This document shows positions 49,246 to 57,282 of a stretch of DNA of 64,000 nucleotides, piece after piece (positions within the stretch are counted from its first letter, which is position 1; every line of letters begins with the position of its first letter). Under the pieces are notes generated by a model. The model saw only the letters and a program-made list of their open reading frames with translations. It made no database searches and was not told the DNA's origin. The translations under genes were made by a program, and so were the position numbers. This stretch comes from Micrococcales bacterium UBA7469 (lineage in GTDB: Bacteria > Actinomycetota > Actinomycetes > Actinomycetales > Microbacteriaceae): contig DLPB01000031.1 of NCBI GenBank assembly GCA_002479805.1, positions 77,980 through 141,979 of the forward strand, read 5' to 3'.

Positions 49246-49788
49246 CTACTCCGCAGGAACGAATACCGCTACCTTCGCTGGGCGCAGCATGCGCTCACCG
49301 ATTCGGTAGCCCAGTTCGATTACGTCGGCAACCTCGGCCGCAGAGACGCTTGGGTTTGGGGTCTGAACCAAAGCATCGTGCAGCTCAGGGTCGAACTTGT
49401 CGCCCTTTGCACCAAATGCCGTAAGGCCAAACTTGTCGCCAGCGTTTCTCAGCTTGGTTGCGATTGCAGCCATCGGGGTGCCCTCTTGCAGATCGCCGTG
49501 CTGCTGCGCACGGGTTAGATCATCAAGGGCGGGCAGGAAAGCACGGATCGCCTCGGCAATTGCTGCCTGGCGCTCCGCACCCCTGTCACGCTCGACACGG
49601 GCTCGGTAGTTCACAAAATCTGCCTGCAGTCGCTGCAGATCCTGGAAGATCTCGAGTTCGCGATCGATTAGCTCAGTCTCCGAGGAGGCTGATTCGGGCT
49701 CAACCGGTGAGCCCTCCTCAGTCATCTCTTCGTTTAGGTCACCCTCGTGGTGCTGAGGGTCCTGATCGTTTAGCTTCTCGTCGGACAT
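49246..49788 (-). CDS. grpE: GrpE nucleotide exchange factor
   Basis: A 180-aa DnaK nucleotide exchange factor. The N-terminal part is acidic and disordered. A long coiled-coil helix follows (ELEIFQDLQRLQADFVNYRARV, 22 residues starting at about position 45). The C-terminal beta domain has FDPELHDALVQ and VIELGYRIGERMLRPAKVAV, diagnostic of GrpE. ATG overlaps the dnaK TAA as TAATG, so translation is likely coupled. Confidence 0.95.
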   Translation of the reverse strand: MSDEKLNDQDPQHHEGDLNEEMTEEGSPVEPESASSETELIDRELEIFQDLQRLQADFVNYRARVERDRGAERQAAIAEAIRAFLPALDDLTRAQQHGDLQEGTPMAAIATKLRNAGDKFGLTAFGAKGDKFDPELHDALVQTPNPSVSAAEVADVIELGYRIGERMLRPAKVAVFVPAE

Positions 49789-51629
49789 TACTTCTTGTCC
49801 TTGTCGTCCTCGTCCTCAACAACCTCGGCGTCGACGACGTCTTCGGTTGAAGCCTCTGGGGCTGCCTCGCCCTCGGCAGGCTGCGCGGCATAGATTGCCT
49901 CGCCCAGCTTCTGCTGCGAGCTCATTAGCTTCTCCTGAGCGCTCTTTACAGCCTCGATATCGTCGGAGGCAAGGGCTGACTTCAGGGCATCGACGTCGGC
50001 CTGAACCTCGGTCTTTACCTCTTCAGGAAGCTTGTCGTCGTTGTCCTTGATTAGCTTCTCGGTTGAGTAGGCAAGCTGCTCGGCCTGGTTGCGGGTCTCG
50101 GCCTCTTCGCGACGCTTCTTGTCTTCAGCAGCGTGCTCCTCGGCGTCCTTAACCATGCGCTCGATGTCCTCGGTTGATAGCGAGGAGCCACCGGTGATGG
50201 TCATCGACTGCTCCTTGCCGGTGCCCTTGTCCTTAGCGGACACGTGCACAATACCGTTGGCATCGATATCGAAGGTGACCTCGATCTGTGGGATGCCGCG
50301 TGGTGCTGGGGCAATACCGGTTAGCTCGAAGTTTCCAAGCGACTTGTTGTCCCTGGTGAACTCGCGCTCACCCTGGAAGACCTGGATCGAAACCGAAGGC
50401 TGGTTGTCATCAGCGGTGGTGAAGGTTTCGCTGCGCTTGGTCGGGATCGCGGTGTTGCGCTCGATCAGCTTGGTCATGATGCCACCCTTGGTCTCAATAC
50501 CTAGAGACAGCGGGGTGACGTCAATCAAAAGCACGTCTTTGCGCTCACCCTTGATAACACCGGCCTGCAGTGCTGCACCGACCGATACCACCTCGTCAGG
50601 GTTTACACCCTTGTTTGGCTCCTTGCCACCCAATAGCGACTTCACCAACTCGGATACCGCTGGCATGCGGGTCGATCCACCAACTAGCACAACGTGTGCG
50701 ATGTCGCCCACCTTGACGCCAGCCTCCTTGATTACATCCTCAAAAGGCTTGCGGGTGCGCTCCAGTAGGTCCTGAGTTAGCGACTCAAACTGAGCGCGGG
50801 TGATGGTCTCGTCCAAGTTGGCCGGTCCCGACTCGGTCAAAGATAGGTATGGCAGCTGAACCTGAGTCGATAGCGACTGGCTCAGCTCCTTCTTGGCCTG
50901 CTCGGCAGCTTCCTTTAGACGCTGCAGCGCGATCTTGTCATTTGCAACATCGACACCGGTGGTCTCCTTGAACTTCTTAACCAGGTGGTCAACTAGTCGC
51001 TGGTCCCAGTCATCTCCACCGAGGCGGTTGTCACCGGAGGTGGCACGAACCTGAATGGTTGAGAAGTCATCGTCCTTACCAACCTCTAGCAGCGAGACGT
51101 CGAAGGTTCCACCACCGAGGTCGAACACCAAGATCAGCTCGTCTTCCTTACCCTTGTCTAGGCCGTAGGCCAAAGCTGCTGCGGTTGGCTCGTTGATGAT
51201 GCGAAGCACGTTTAGACCTGCGATCTCACCGGCCTCTTTGGTGGCCTGACGCTCAGCGTCGTTGAAGTAAGCCGGAACGGTGATGACCGCATCGGTTACG
51301 CTCTCGCCCAAATAGGTCTCGGCGTCACGCTTTAGCTTCATCAAGATGCGAGCGGAGATCTCCTGTGGGGTGTACTCCTTCTCATCCACCTTGAACTTCC
51401 AGGTGGTGCCCATGTGACGCTTCACCGAGGATACGGTGCGGTCAACGTTGGTCACGTTCTGACGCTTAGCGGTCTCGCCAACCAGGATGTTGCCATCCTT
51501 GGTGAATGCCACCACCGACGGGGTGGTTCTAAATCCTTCTGCGTTTGCAATTACCTTTGGCTCGCCAGCCTCCAACACTGTTACCGCACTGTTGGTGGTA
51601 CCGAGGTCGATTCCTACTGCTCTACCCAT
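49788..51629 (-). CDS. dnaK: DnaK (Hsp70) chaperone
   Basis: A 613-aa Hsp70. The ATPase domain begins GRAVGIDLGTTNSAVTVLE and has VITVPAYFNDAERQATKEAG, VFDLGGGTFDVSLLEVG and VVLVGGSTRMPAV. The substrate domain includes LSLGIETKGGIMTKLIERN, and an acidic helical tail ends EDDKDKK. A good SD (AAGGAGA) precedes ATG 51629. First gene of dnaK-grpE-dnaJ-hspR-clpB, controlled by HspR through the HAIR repeats upstream. Confidence 0.98.
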   Translation of the reverse strand: MGRAVGIDLGTTNSAVTVLEAGEPKVIANAEGFRTTPSVVAFTKDGNILVGETAKRQNVTNVDRTVSSVKRHMGTTWKFKVDEKEYTPQEISARILMKLKRDAETYLGESVTDAVITVPAYFNDAERQATKEAGEIAGLNVLRIINEPTAAALAYGLDKGKEDELILVFDLGGGTFDVSLLEVGKDDDFSTIQVRATSGDNRLGGDDWDQRLVDHLVKKFKETTGVDVANDKIALQRLKEAAEQAKKELSQSLSTQVQLPYLSLTESGPANLDETITRAQFESLTQDLLERTRKPFEDVIKEAGVKVGDIAHVVLVGGSTRMPAVSELVKSLLGGKEPNKGVNPDEVVSVGAALQAGVIKGERKDVLLIDVTPLSLGIETKGGIMTKLIERNTAIPTKRSETFTTADDNQPSVSIQVFQGEREFTRDNKSLGNFELTGIAPAPRGIPQIEVTFDIDANGIVHVSAKDKGTGKEQSMTITGGSSLSTEDIERMVKDAEEHAAEDKKRREEAETRNQAEQLAYSTEKLIKDNDDKLPEEVKTEVQADVDALKSALASDDIEAVKSAQEKLMSSQQKLGEAIYAAQPAEGEAAPEASTEDVVDAEVVEDEDDKDKK

Positions 51630-51664
51630 TGTGTTCTCCTTTTCCTAAAGCCTGTGTTGCTCAA

Positions 51665-51685
51665 GTTGAGCCACATGGACTCAAG
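51665..51685. promoter_or_regulatory. HAIR element 1 (HspR operator)
   Basis: GTTGAGC-N7-ACTCAAG (51665-51685) matches the HAIR consensus CTTGAGT-N7-ACTCAAG, with a perfect right half and five of seven in the left. It lies 36-56 nt upstream of dnaK, downstream of a minus-strand TTGACT (51712-51707) that may be the dnaK -35. Binding would cover the transcription start. Confidence 0.8.
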
Positions 51686-51725
51686 TTTCACTAATCACAA
51701 CCATTAAGTCAAGGAATTATTCCTG

Positions 51726-51752
51726 AAAGTTGAGTGTGAATGACTCAACTTT
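51726..51752. promoter_or_regulatory. HAIR element 2 (HspR operator, shared with asparaginase promoter)
   Basis: AAAGTTGAGT (51726-51735) and ACTCAACTTT (51743-51752) form a perfect 10-bp inverted repeat with the HAIR-typical 7-nt spacer. It is upstream of the putative dnaK -35. It also covers the -35 hexamer (ATGACT, 51740-51745) of the divergent asparaginase gene. Confidence 0.85.
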
Positions 51753-51774
51753 GCCCAAGGGCTAGAGTTTTGCT
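51740..51774 (+). promoter_or_regulatory. Leaderless promoter of the asparaginase gene
   Basis: ATGACT (51740-51745), a 17-nt spacer and TAGAGT (51763-51768) are followed after 6 nt by GTG 51775. The -35 lies inside HAIR element 2, so HspR should compete with RNA polymerase here. Confidence 0.6.
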
Positions 51775-52713
51775 GTGACCGAATTAGAGTTCAGCGACTT
51801 TTCACCCCTGGCCGCACTCACCCGGGGCGGACTAAACGAGTCTTTCCACCACGGCCTAGCTGTGCTGATCGATCCAGCGGGATCCGTATTGGAAGCTCAC
51901 GGCAACATCGAAAAGCCGATGTATCCGCGCAGTGCGCTAAAGCCAGTGCAGGCCCAGGTGATGCGCGAACTTGGTTTGAACCTATCTGGGGAAGAGCTAG
52001 TGCTGAGCATGGCAAGCCACCTCGGCACCGCACTTCATATCGACGTAGTCGATCGAATTTTAAAATCTTTTGAGCTCACCCGCTCCGATCTACTCTGCCC
52101 AAGGGCATTCCCGGGTAATCCCAAGGCCAGGGCAGAATCCAATGAGATGTCTCGGGTTGCCATGAACTGCTCCGGCAAACACGCCAGCTTCTTGGCTACC
52201 TGCCAGCTAAATGGTTGGGATCTAAAGAGTTACCTCGACCCAAATCACCCGCTGCAGCAACGCATGCTTGCGAAAACCGAAGAGCTTTCGGGTGAAAAGA
52301 TTGCGAATATCACAACGGATGGCTGCGGTGCTCCGTTATTTGCAATCTCAACGCTGGGTCTTGCCAAAGCCATCTCGGGTTTTAGCAAGGTGGGGCAAGA
52401 GCTGATCGATGCCGCCAAGGCCCACCCCTGGGCGATCGGCGATGCCGGCGGTGCTGACTCGCAGTTTTTGGAGCAGGGTTTTATGGCAAAGATTGGCGCC
52501 GAGGGTGTGTTTGTGGTGTCAACCGACAGCCATCACGCAGTTGCAGTGAAGATTGCCGATGGCAATCTTCGGGCAGCACCTGCGGTGGCTTTGGAGCTTT
52601 TGAAAAAGCATGACCTGATCGCGGCCAGCAGTTACGCGCAGTTGCGCGAGCAGGTTTACCCGAAGGTCTTTGCCGGCGACCAAGAAATTGGAAAGCTAGT
52701 TGTAACCATTTAG
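51775..52713 (+). CDS. Asparaginase (AsnA/PF06089 family)
   Basis: A 312-aa protein of the Rhizobium-type asparaginase family, distinct from the classical type I/II enzymes. Motifs: GLAVLIDPAGSVLEAHGN, PMYPRSALKPVQAQ (catalytic Ser-Lys), MASHLGTALH, MNCSGKHASFLATC (Cys and Ser-x-Lys) and TTDGCGAPLFAIST. It hydrolyses L-asparagine to aspartate and ammonia. GTG 51775 is placed for leaderless translation. Its promoter overlaps an HspR operator, suggesting heat or protein-folding stress affects it. Confidence 0.9.
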   Translation: MTELEFSDFSPLAALTRGGLNESFHHGLAVLIDPAGSVLEAHGNIEKPMYPRSALKPVQAQVMRELGLNLSGEELVLSMASHLGTALHIDVVDRILKSFELTRSDLLCPRAFPGNPKARAESNEMSRVAMNCSGKHASFLATCQLNGWDLKSYLDPNHPLQQRMLAKTEELSGEKIANITTDGCGAPLFAISTLGLAKAISGFSKVGQELIDAAKAHPWAIGDAGGADSQFLEQGFMAKIGAEGVFVVSTDSHHAVAVKIADGNLRAAPAVALELLKKHDLIAASSYAQLREQVYPKVFAGDQEIGKLVVTI

Positions 52714-52750
52714 TTGCTTTGTTTTGGAGCTTGCTCCCTAAACTGAAGCA

Positions 52751-54070
52751 ATGGCAAACACTGAAGTTTCAGCTAAGAAATCTAAGGGCACATTCGCTTG
52801 GGCACTGTGGGACTGGGCTGAACAGCCATTTCCCACCATCTTCCAAACCTTCATCTTCCCGATCTACATCACCTCGAGCGCCTTCGGCCCAGAGGCTGAC
52901 ACCTCAAGGGCACTGGGACTCGCCACCACCTTGGCAGGTATTGCGGTAGCGCTAGCGGCACCAATCTTTGGTCGTCGCACCGACGAAATGGGTAAGCGCA
53001 AGTTCTGGCTGATGATGAATACCTTCATCCTTGCCGGTGTGATGGCGTCATTGTTCTTCATCTCGCCAACCCCGAGCATGCTTTGGTTGGGCTTGATCAT
53101 CTTTAGCTTCGGTGGCTTCATTCAAGAAATCGCCTTTATCAACTACTACGCCATGATGCGTCAGGTCACCACCGAGAGCAACATCGGTAAGGTCTCCGGT
53201 TTTGCCTGGGGCTTGGGATATGTCGGTGGCATCATCTTGCTACTTATGTCACTGGTTGGCTTTGTACAGACTGAGACCCCCTGGTTTGGCATCCCAACTA
53301 ATGACGCACTAAATGTTCGCGCGGTCTTCCTCTTCAGTGCGGTCTGGATTCTGGTTTGGTCGATTCCGCTATTTATCTCCGTAAAGGAGATTGAGGCCAA
53401 GAAAGACCTCGCGAAAGAAAACATCATCGAGAGCTATTACAAGCTCTGGGGTCAGCTCAAATCGCTGCGCCGTCAGGCCCCGCAAACCTTCAAGTTTCTG
53501 ATTTCATCTGCCATCTACCGCGATGGTCTCTCGGGGGTATTTGCCTTTGGTGGAGCACTGGGTTCTTTGGCCTTCGGCTTTGAACTGGCCGAGGTGATCC
53601 TGTTCGGTATTGCGGCAAACCTGGTCTCGGGAATCGGTGCGGTTATCGGTGGCTTCGCTGATGACAAGATTGGGCCGAAGCGCACCATCATGATTTCGCT
53701 AATTGGTTTAACCATTGCCGGCTTCTCGGTGTTCTTGTTCGCAGGCTACGGTCCAATCACCTACTGGATTGGTGGTTTGGCACTGACCCTGTTTGTCGGT
53801 CCTGCCCAGGCAGCATCAAGATCGTTTGTTGCTCGCTTTACTCCCGAGGGTCGCGAGGGTGAGGTATTCGGTCTTTACATGACGACCGGCCGTGCGGTTA
53901 GCTTCGTGAGCCCACTACTTTGGACCACCGCTATCTCTGCTGCCTTGGCAATGGGAGTCGAGAACGCCCAAGCCACCATCTACGGCATCCTTGGGCTCAT
54001 GGTAGTTCTAGTAGTTGGAACGCTGCTACTAGCCACCGTTGACCCCAAGCCACAGGTGATTACTGACTAG
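52751..54070 (+). CDS. UMF1/Atg22-type MFS transporter
   Basis: A 439-aa permease with 12 predicted helices of the UMF1 family. The N-terminal WALWDWAEQPFPTIFQTFIF is diagnostic (family consensus W-x-x-YDxANSx-F). RRTDEMGKRKFWLM is the loop 2-3 motif. Relatives in fungi (Atg22) export amino acids from vacuoles; bacterial substrates are unknown. TAAACT 6 nt before ATG indicates a leaderless start. The asparaginase gene just upstream makes an amino acid-related substrate plausible, but only as inference. Confidence 0.88.
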   Translation: MANTEVSAKKSKGTFAWALWDWAEQPFPTIFQTFIFPIYITSSAFGPEADTSRALGLATTLAGIAVALAAPIFGRRTDEMGKRKFWLMMNTFILAGVMASLFFISPTPSMLWLGLIIFSFGGFIQEIAFINYYAMMRQVTTESNIGKVSGFAWGLGYVGGIILLLMSLVGFVQTETPWFGIPTNDALNVRAVFLFSAVWILVWSIPLFISVKEIEAKKDLAKENIIESYYKLWGQLKSLRRQAPQTFKFLISSAIYRDGLSGVFAFGGALGSLAFGFELAEVILFGIAANLVSGIGAVIGGFADDKIGPKRTIMISLIGLTIAGFSVFLFAGYGPITYWIGGLALTLFVGPAQAASRSFVARFTPEGREGEVFGLYMTTGRAVSFVSPLLWTTAISAALAMGVENAQATIYGILGLMVVLVVGTLLLATVDPKPQVITD

Positions 54071-54130
54071 TTGGGGATAACTAAAAGCATGGTTTCGAGC
54101 CGGGCACTAGCTTTTTAGCAATTAAAGAGA

Positions 54131-54190
54131 AAACCCCGGCCTGGTGCAATGCATAGCAGGTTCCGGGGTGTTACGCCCCAAGGATACCAA
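54131..54190 (+). ncRNA. abiF-type structured RNA upstream of the Abi gene
   Basis: CCCCGG (54134-54139) pairs with CCGGGG (54163-54168). Inside this, CCTG (54140-54143) pairs with CAGG (54157-54160) and TGC with GCA, forming one long hairpin. The GGGG of its 3' arm can also pair with CCCC at 54176-54179. A purine-rich AAGGAT then leads to the Abi ATG, about 10 nt on. Position and shape match the abiF RNA motif known upstream of Abi-like genes, where the RNA is thought to act as the antitoxin of the HEPN protein. Named from memory, not by covariance search. Confidence 0.65.
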
Positions 54191-54195
54191 ATGCT

Positions 54196-54834
54196 ATGAA
54201 GTTTGCCAAAACTTATTCACACGAAGATTGTGGCTTTTGTCTGTCCGTTTCCCATGCAAAACTAAATCAAATTAGGTCCAGCGGAGCTGGCGCACACGAA
54301 GCGTACTTTGCAAATCAAGAGATGAGTCTGAAGCTCTGGGTGGTGATTAGTGGCATTGAACTCACTCTTCGTAATCGTGCCAGCAGCTTTCTAATTGCCG
54401 AATTTGGGGCGGAGTTGTTTGGCTCTGAGGCTTGGAGGTTAGGGGATGCTGGAAGATCCCGCATTGAAAAGGTAATAGGGCGATCTCGCGGATCAAATCT
54501 GACAATCGACGCACTAACAACCCAACTACCGTTCTCTTTCTGGACTCTCCTTTTCAGCAAGCGAATGGAGTCCTACTGCTGGCCAGTTTTGTTCCAAAAC
54601 CTACTCACCGACTCAGCCCCAAGAACTCGAGGGGTGCTTTATGCAAGGCTTCAGGAAAGCCTTGAGCTGAGAAATCGCATTGCCCATCATGAGGTTGTGC
54701 TCAAGGCGAAGTATCAAGGAGCACTAGAGCGGCAGCTTGAAGTTTTGTCTTGGATTTGTGAGGACTTTAGACGAGAAGCCGAAGACAGGATCAACTTTTC
54801 TCTACAACCTGTAGAATCCCCGCATGAGCAATAA
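54196..54834 (+). CDS. Abi-like (AbiF/Abi_2 superfamily) HEPN protein
   Basis: A 212-aa helical protein of the Abi-like family. The C-terminal RNRIAHHE carries the HEPN R-X4-6-H ribonuclease motif. Other family marks are MSLKLWVVISGIELTLRNRASSF, LTTQLPFSFWTLLFS and LYARLQESLELRNR. Abi proteins of this group stop growth of phage-infected cells, probably by cutting RNA. The gene is preceded by a structured RNA and followed by the BlaI gene, overlapping by 11 nt. It has no protein antitoxin beside it. Activity and target are inferred from family. Confidence 0.82.
   Translation: MKFAKTYSHEDCGFCLSVSHAKLNQIRSSGAGAHEAYFANQEMSLKLWVVISGIELTLRNRASSFLIAEFGAELFGSEAWRLGDAGRSRIEKVIGRSRGSNLTIDALTTQLPFSFWTLLFSKRMESYCWPVLFQNLLTDSAPRTRGVLYARLQESLELRNRIAHHEVVLKAKYQGALERQLEVLSWICEDFRREAEDRINFSLQPVESPHEQ
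54801..54817 (+). promoter_or_regulatory. BlaI promoter with palindromic operator
   Basis: TCTACA-ACC-TGTAGA (54801-54815) is a perfect 6-bp inverted repeat with TACA/TGTA cores like BlaI/MecI boxes. It overlaps TAGAAT (54812-54817), which stands 6 nt before ATG 54824. It lies inside the end of the Abi gene. This gives a leaderless, autoregulated promoter. Confidence 0.6.
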
Positions 54835-55177
54835 GCGCAAACAGGGTGAACTGGAGTCCCAGATTCTCGGGTGTCTGTGGGATCGCCCAGAGGGCCTAAC
54901 CTCGCAGCAGATTCTTGCGATGCTCGGCGATGATGACCTAGCAATCACCACGGTGTTGACAGTGCTCTCGCGACTTTCAGACAAGGGCATGGTGCAGCGC
55001 GAACAAGCTTCGGGTCGAACCTTCCTCTTCAAATCAACCAGCACAAGAGAGCAGCACACTGCATCGATGCTGCTGAGTGCGCTGGCTGATGCCGAGAACC
55101 CCGCCCTGGTCTTCAGCCACTTCACCAGCCAGCTTTCTCAGGCTCAGATCGAGTCTTTGAAAAAGGCGCTGGGCTAG
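54824..55177 (+). CDS. BlaI/MecI-family repressor
   Basis: A 117-aa winged-helix repressor. GELESQILGCLWDRPEGLTSQQIL and TTVLTVLSRLSDKGMVQRE are the DNA-binding helices and wing of BlaI/MecI proteins. A C-terminal dimerisation helix ends in IESLKKALG. Relatives repress beta-lactamase, copper or membrane-stress genes and are inactivated by a membrane M56 peptidase; one follows 12 nt downstream. No beta-lactamase gene is in the window. The promoter has a matching palindrome. Confidence 0.9.
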   Translation: MSNKRKQGELESQILGCLWDRPEGLTSQQILAMLGDDDLAITTVLTVLSRLSDKGMVQREQASGRTFLFKSTSTREQHTASMLLSALADAENPALVFSHFTSQLSQAQIESLKKALG

Positions 55178-55189
55178 TAGCCTTTCGAG

Positions 55190-55897
55190 GTGGAATCCTC
55201 CATCTACCTGCTGCTCGTGCTCATCGAGTATGTGCTCCTAATTAGCACCGCGGCACCGTTCCTGCTGGTCAATCGCTTCAGCAAAGCCCCAAATGTCGGC
55301 ATAGCGGTTTGGTTCACCCTGTTCTTCACCGCCATGGCAGCGGCGATCTTGTCATTCGGCATCGCCGCCTGGTCAATTATCGAAACCTATTATCTGCTGC
55401 AAACCACAACAGATATCGCTCTGATCTTGGCGGTTAGCTTTGCCCCATGGTTACTTTTGGCCTTTGCCGGCATCTTGCTGGCACTGAGTAATCAAAGACT
55501 CGAGCCACTATTTCGCGCAGCGAAGGAATTCGACCAACTCGCAAAGCTTGCTCGGCGAGAGGTCGAGATTTTTCATAAAGCGAAGGTCTATCATCTTGAA
55601 ATTCCTGGCTTTATTGCAATCACCAAGGACTACGAGATCTATCTCTCGAAGGCGGTTTTTGATCTGCCCGAGCAACAACTCAAGGCCATCCTCTGGCATG
55701 AATACGGTCATGTTCGGCTAGGTCATCAATGGCTTAAGCGAGTCACCCATCTGATGATGCAGCTGACCCCATGGTTCGCAGTTTCTCGTGCCTTCAACTT
55801 CGAGGTCGCGCGGCTTTGTGAGGTCGCGGCAGATAAATACGCCCTGAAGCGGGTTTACTCAAAAGATCTAGCCGAAGCTCGAGCAAACTTCTACTAG
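55190..55897 (+). CDS. M56-family membrane metallopeptidase (BlaR1-like protease part)
   Basis: A 235-aa membrane zinc protease. Hydrophobic segments lie at residues ~5-22, 35-60 and 75-105. The catalytic HExxH is in ILWHEYGHVRLGHQ, with a second Glu further on in CEVAADKYAL. It lacks the penicillin-binding sensor domain of BlaR1/MecR1, so it is a minimal M56 protein. It probably cleaves or removes the BlaI-like repressor beside it. The start appears to be GTG 55190. The last 4 nt overlap the convergent dcd gene. Confidence 0.85.
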   Translation: MESSIYLLLVLIEYVLLISTAAPFLLVNRFSKAPNVGIAVWFTLFFTAMAAAILSFGIAAWSIIETYYLLQTTTDIALILAVSFAPWLLLAFAGILLALSNQRLEPLFRAAKEFDQLAKLARREVEIFHKAKVYHLEIPGFIAITKDYEIYLSKAVFDLPEQQLKAILWHEYGHVRLGHQWLKRVTHLMMQLTPWFAVSRAFNFEVARLCEVAADKYALKRVYSKDLAEARANFY

Positions 55898-56484
55898 AGC
55901 GGGTTATTGCCGACGTCTGTGACGTGGAAGTTGAGGTAGCTGCGAGAAGCGGTTGGCCCACGCTGCCCCTGATAACGAGAGCCATACTTTGCGCTGCCAT
56001 ATGGGTTTTCGCTCTCGGAGGAAAGCTGGAAGAAGCAAAGCTGGCCAATCTTCATGCCTGGCCATAGCTTGATTGGCAAGGTGGCGGTGTTAGAAAGCTC
56101 TAGCGTCACGTGACCCTGGAAGCCTGGGTCCACAAAGCCGGCGGTTGAGTGGGTGAGTAGCCCTAGGCGACCGAGCGAGCTCTTGCCCTCAAGTCGTGCC
56201 GCGATGTCGTTTGGCAGTGTTACAAACTCAAAGGTTGAACCCAGCACAAATTCACCTGGGTGCAGGATAAAGGCCTCGTCCTTGTCGACCTCAACAAAGC
56301 GAGTGAGGTCATCCTGCTGCTCGCGTGGATCAATGAACGGGTATTTGTGGTTGTCAAAAAGTCTAAAGAAGCGGTCCAGGCGGACATCCATGCTCGAGGG
56401 CTGGATCAACTCCATGTTCAACGGCTCTAGACCAATTCGGCCAGCCTCGATTTGCGTGCGAATATCCCGATCTGAAAGCAACAT
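55894..56484 (-). CDS. dcd: dCTP deaminase
   Basis: A 196-aa dCTP deaminase, part of dUTP/dTTP supply. Motifs: LLSDRDIRTQIEAGRI, PSSMDVRLDRFFRLF, RLEGKSSLGRLGLLTHSTAGFVDPGF (26 residues, positions ~109-134, with the catalytic Glu/Ser/Arg) and the C-terminal YQGQRGPTASRS lid. Many actinobacterial homologues are bifunctional and also hydrolyse dUTP; that is likely but not proven here. ATG 56484 has no strong SD. Its stop overlaps the M56 gene by 4 nt; it is divergent from the nucleotidyltransferase gene. Confidence 0.95.
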   Translation of the reverse strand: MLLSDRDIRTQIEAGRIGLEPLNMELIQPSSMDVRLDRFFRLFDNHKYPFIDPREQQDDLTRFVEVDKDEAFILHPGEFVLGSTFEFVTLPNDIAARLEGKSSLGRLGLLTHSTAGFVDPGFQGHVTLELSNTATLPIKLWPGMKIGQLCFFQLSSESENPYGSAKYGSRYQGQRGPTASRSYLNFHVTDVGNNPL

Positions 56485-56514
56485 GCCAACAGGTTATCGC
56501 CTACTCTTCAATGC

Positions 56515-57282
56515 ATGAGCGAGTATCTCGAGAAGTTTCTATCCTTCCAGGCCGAGCTAACTGATTTGGTCGCGAAGCGACCCGAAGTTATCGGCTTAAT
56601 TTTCGTAGGCAGTGCCGCTGCCACCCACCGCGTCGATGAATTCAGTGACCAGGACTTCTTCCTGGTGGTAAAACAAGGCAGCGGAGAATCTTTTCGACAA
56701 GACCTCAGCTGGCTTCCGAACCAAGGGGAAATAGCTCTCAGCCCACGAGAAACTGCTCACGGCCTAAAGGTGGTTTACCAAAGTGGCGATGTTTTGGAGT
56801 TCGCCGTTTTTGAAGACTCCGAGCTTGAGCTAGCTAGCGTAAATGATTACAAGGTGGTTTTGGACAACCAGGACCTAGCCCCAAGAATGGCAAAGATTGC
56901 TGCTCGGTCGATCCCGAAAACATTCGATCGGGCCAGGGAGTTTGAGCTTTTCTTGTCGCTGATTTTGATCGGCACCGGACGAGCCAAGCGCGGTGAGATT
57001 TTGGCTGCCGAACAACATATCAAGTCTGCGGCTATGGATTTTGCCATCAAACTAATTCGCAACCAGCGAGCTAACAACCAAAAGGCAGATTCACTAAACG
57101 GTTTTAGAAGGTTTGAACAGGATTACCCAGACCTAGCTGTAGAACTTCATCGCATCGCGTTGCTCGAGTCAGAGCCGGCGGCCAAAGCGCTTTGCGAATT
57201 AGTAATGCACGAGCTGAAAGCCACCGAAAGCGAACGAGTGCAATACCTAGTTGTTGCTAAACGCCTGGGTTGGATTAATTAG
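56515..57282 (+). CDS. Nucleotidyltransferase-domain protein (pol-beta fold)
   Basis: A 255-aa protein with a minimal polymerase-beta type nucleotidyltransferase domain at the N-terminus. IFVGSAAATHRVDEFSDQDFF contains the G-S motif and the metal-binding D-x-D equivalent (S-D-Q-D, residues ~39-42). The C-terminal half is helical, ending ERVQYLVVAKRLGWIN. Similar proteins occur among aminoglycoside adenylyltransferases and MNT antitoxins, but length and surroundings do not decide. TACTCT 7 nt before ATG suggests a leaderless message. Convergent 8-nt overlap with the DUF305 gene. Confidence 0.78.
   Translation: MSEYLEKFLSFQAELTDLVAKRPEVIGLIFVGSAAATHRVDEFSDQDFFLVVKQGSGESFRQDLSWLPNQGEIALSPRETAHGLKVVYQSGDVLEFAVFEDSELELASVNDYKVVLDNQDLAPRMAKIAARSIPKTFDRAREFELFLSLILIGTGRAKRGEILAAEQHIKSAAMDFAIKLIRNQRANNQKADSLNGFRRFEQDYPDLAVELHRIALLESEPAAKALCELVMHELKATESERVQYLVVAKRLGWIN

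Noticed and set aside
50089..50775. 228-codon open frame antisense to dnaK
   Set aside because: It is a shadow of dnaK codon bias; no SD, Ser/Pro/Thr-rich composition and full overlap with a certain gene.
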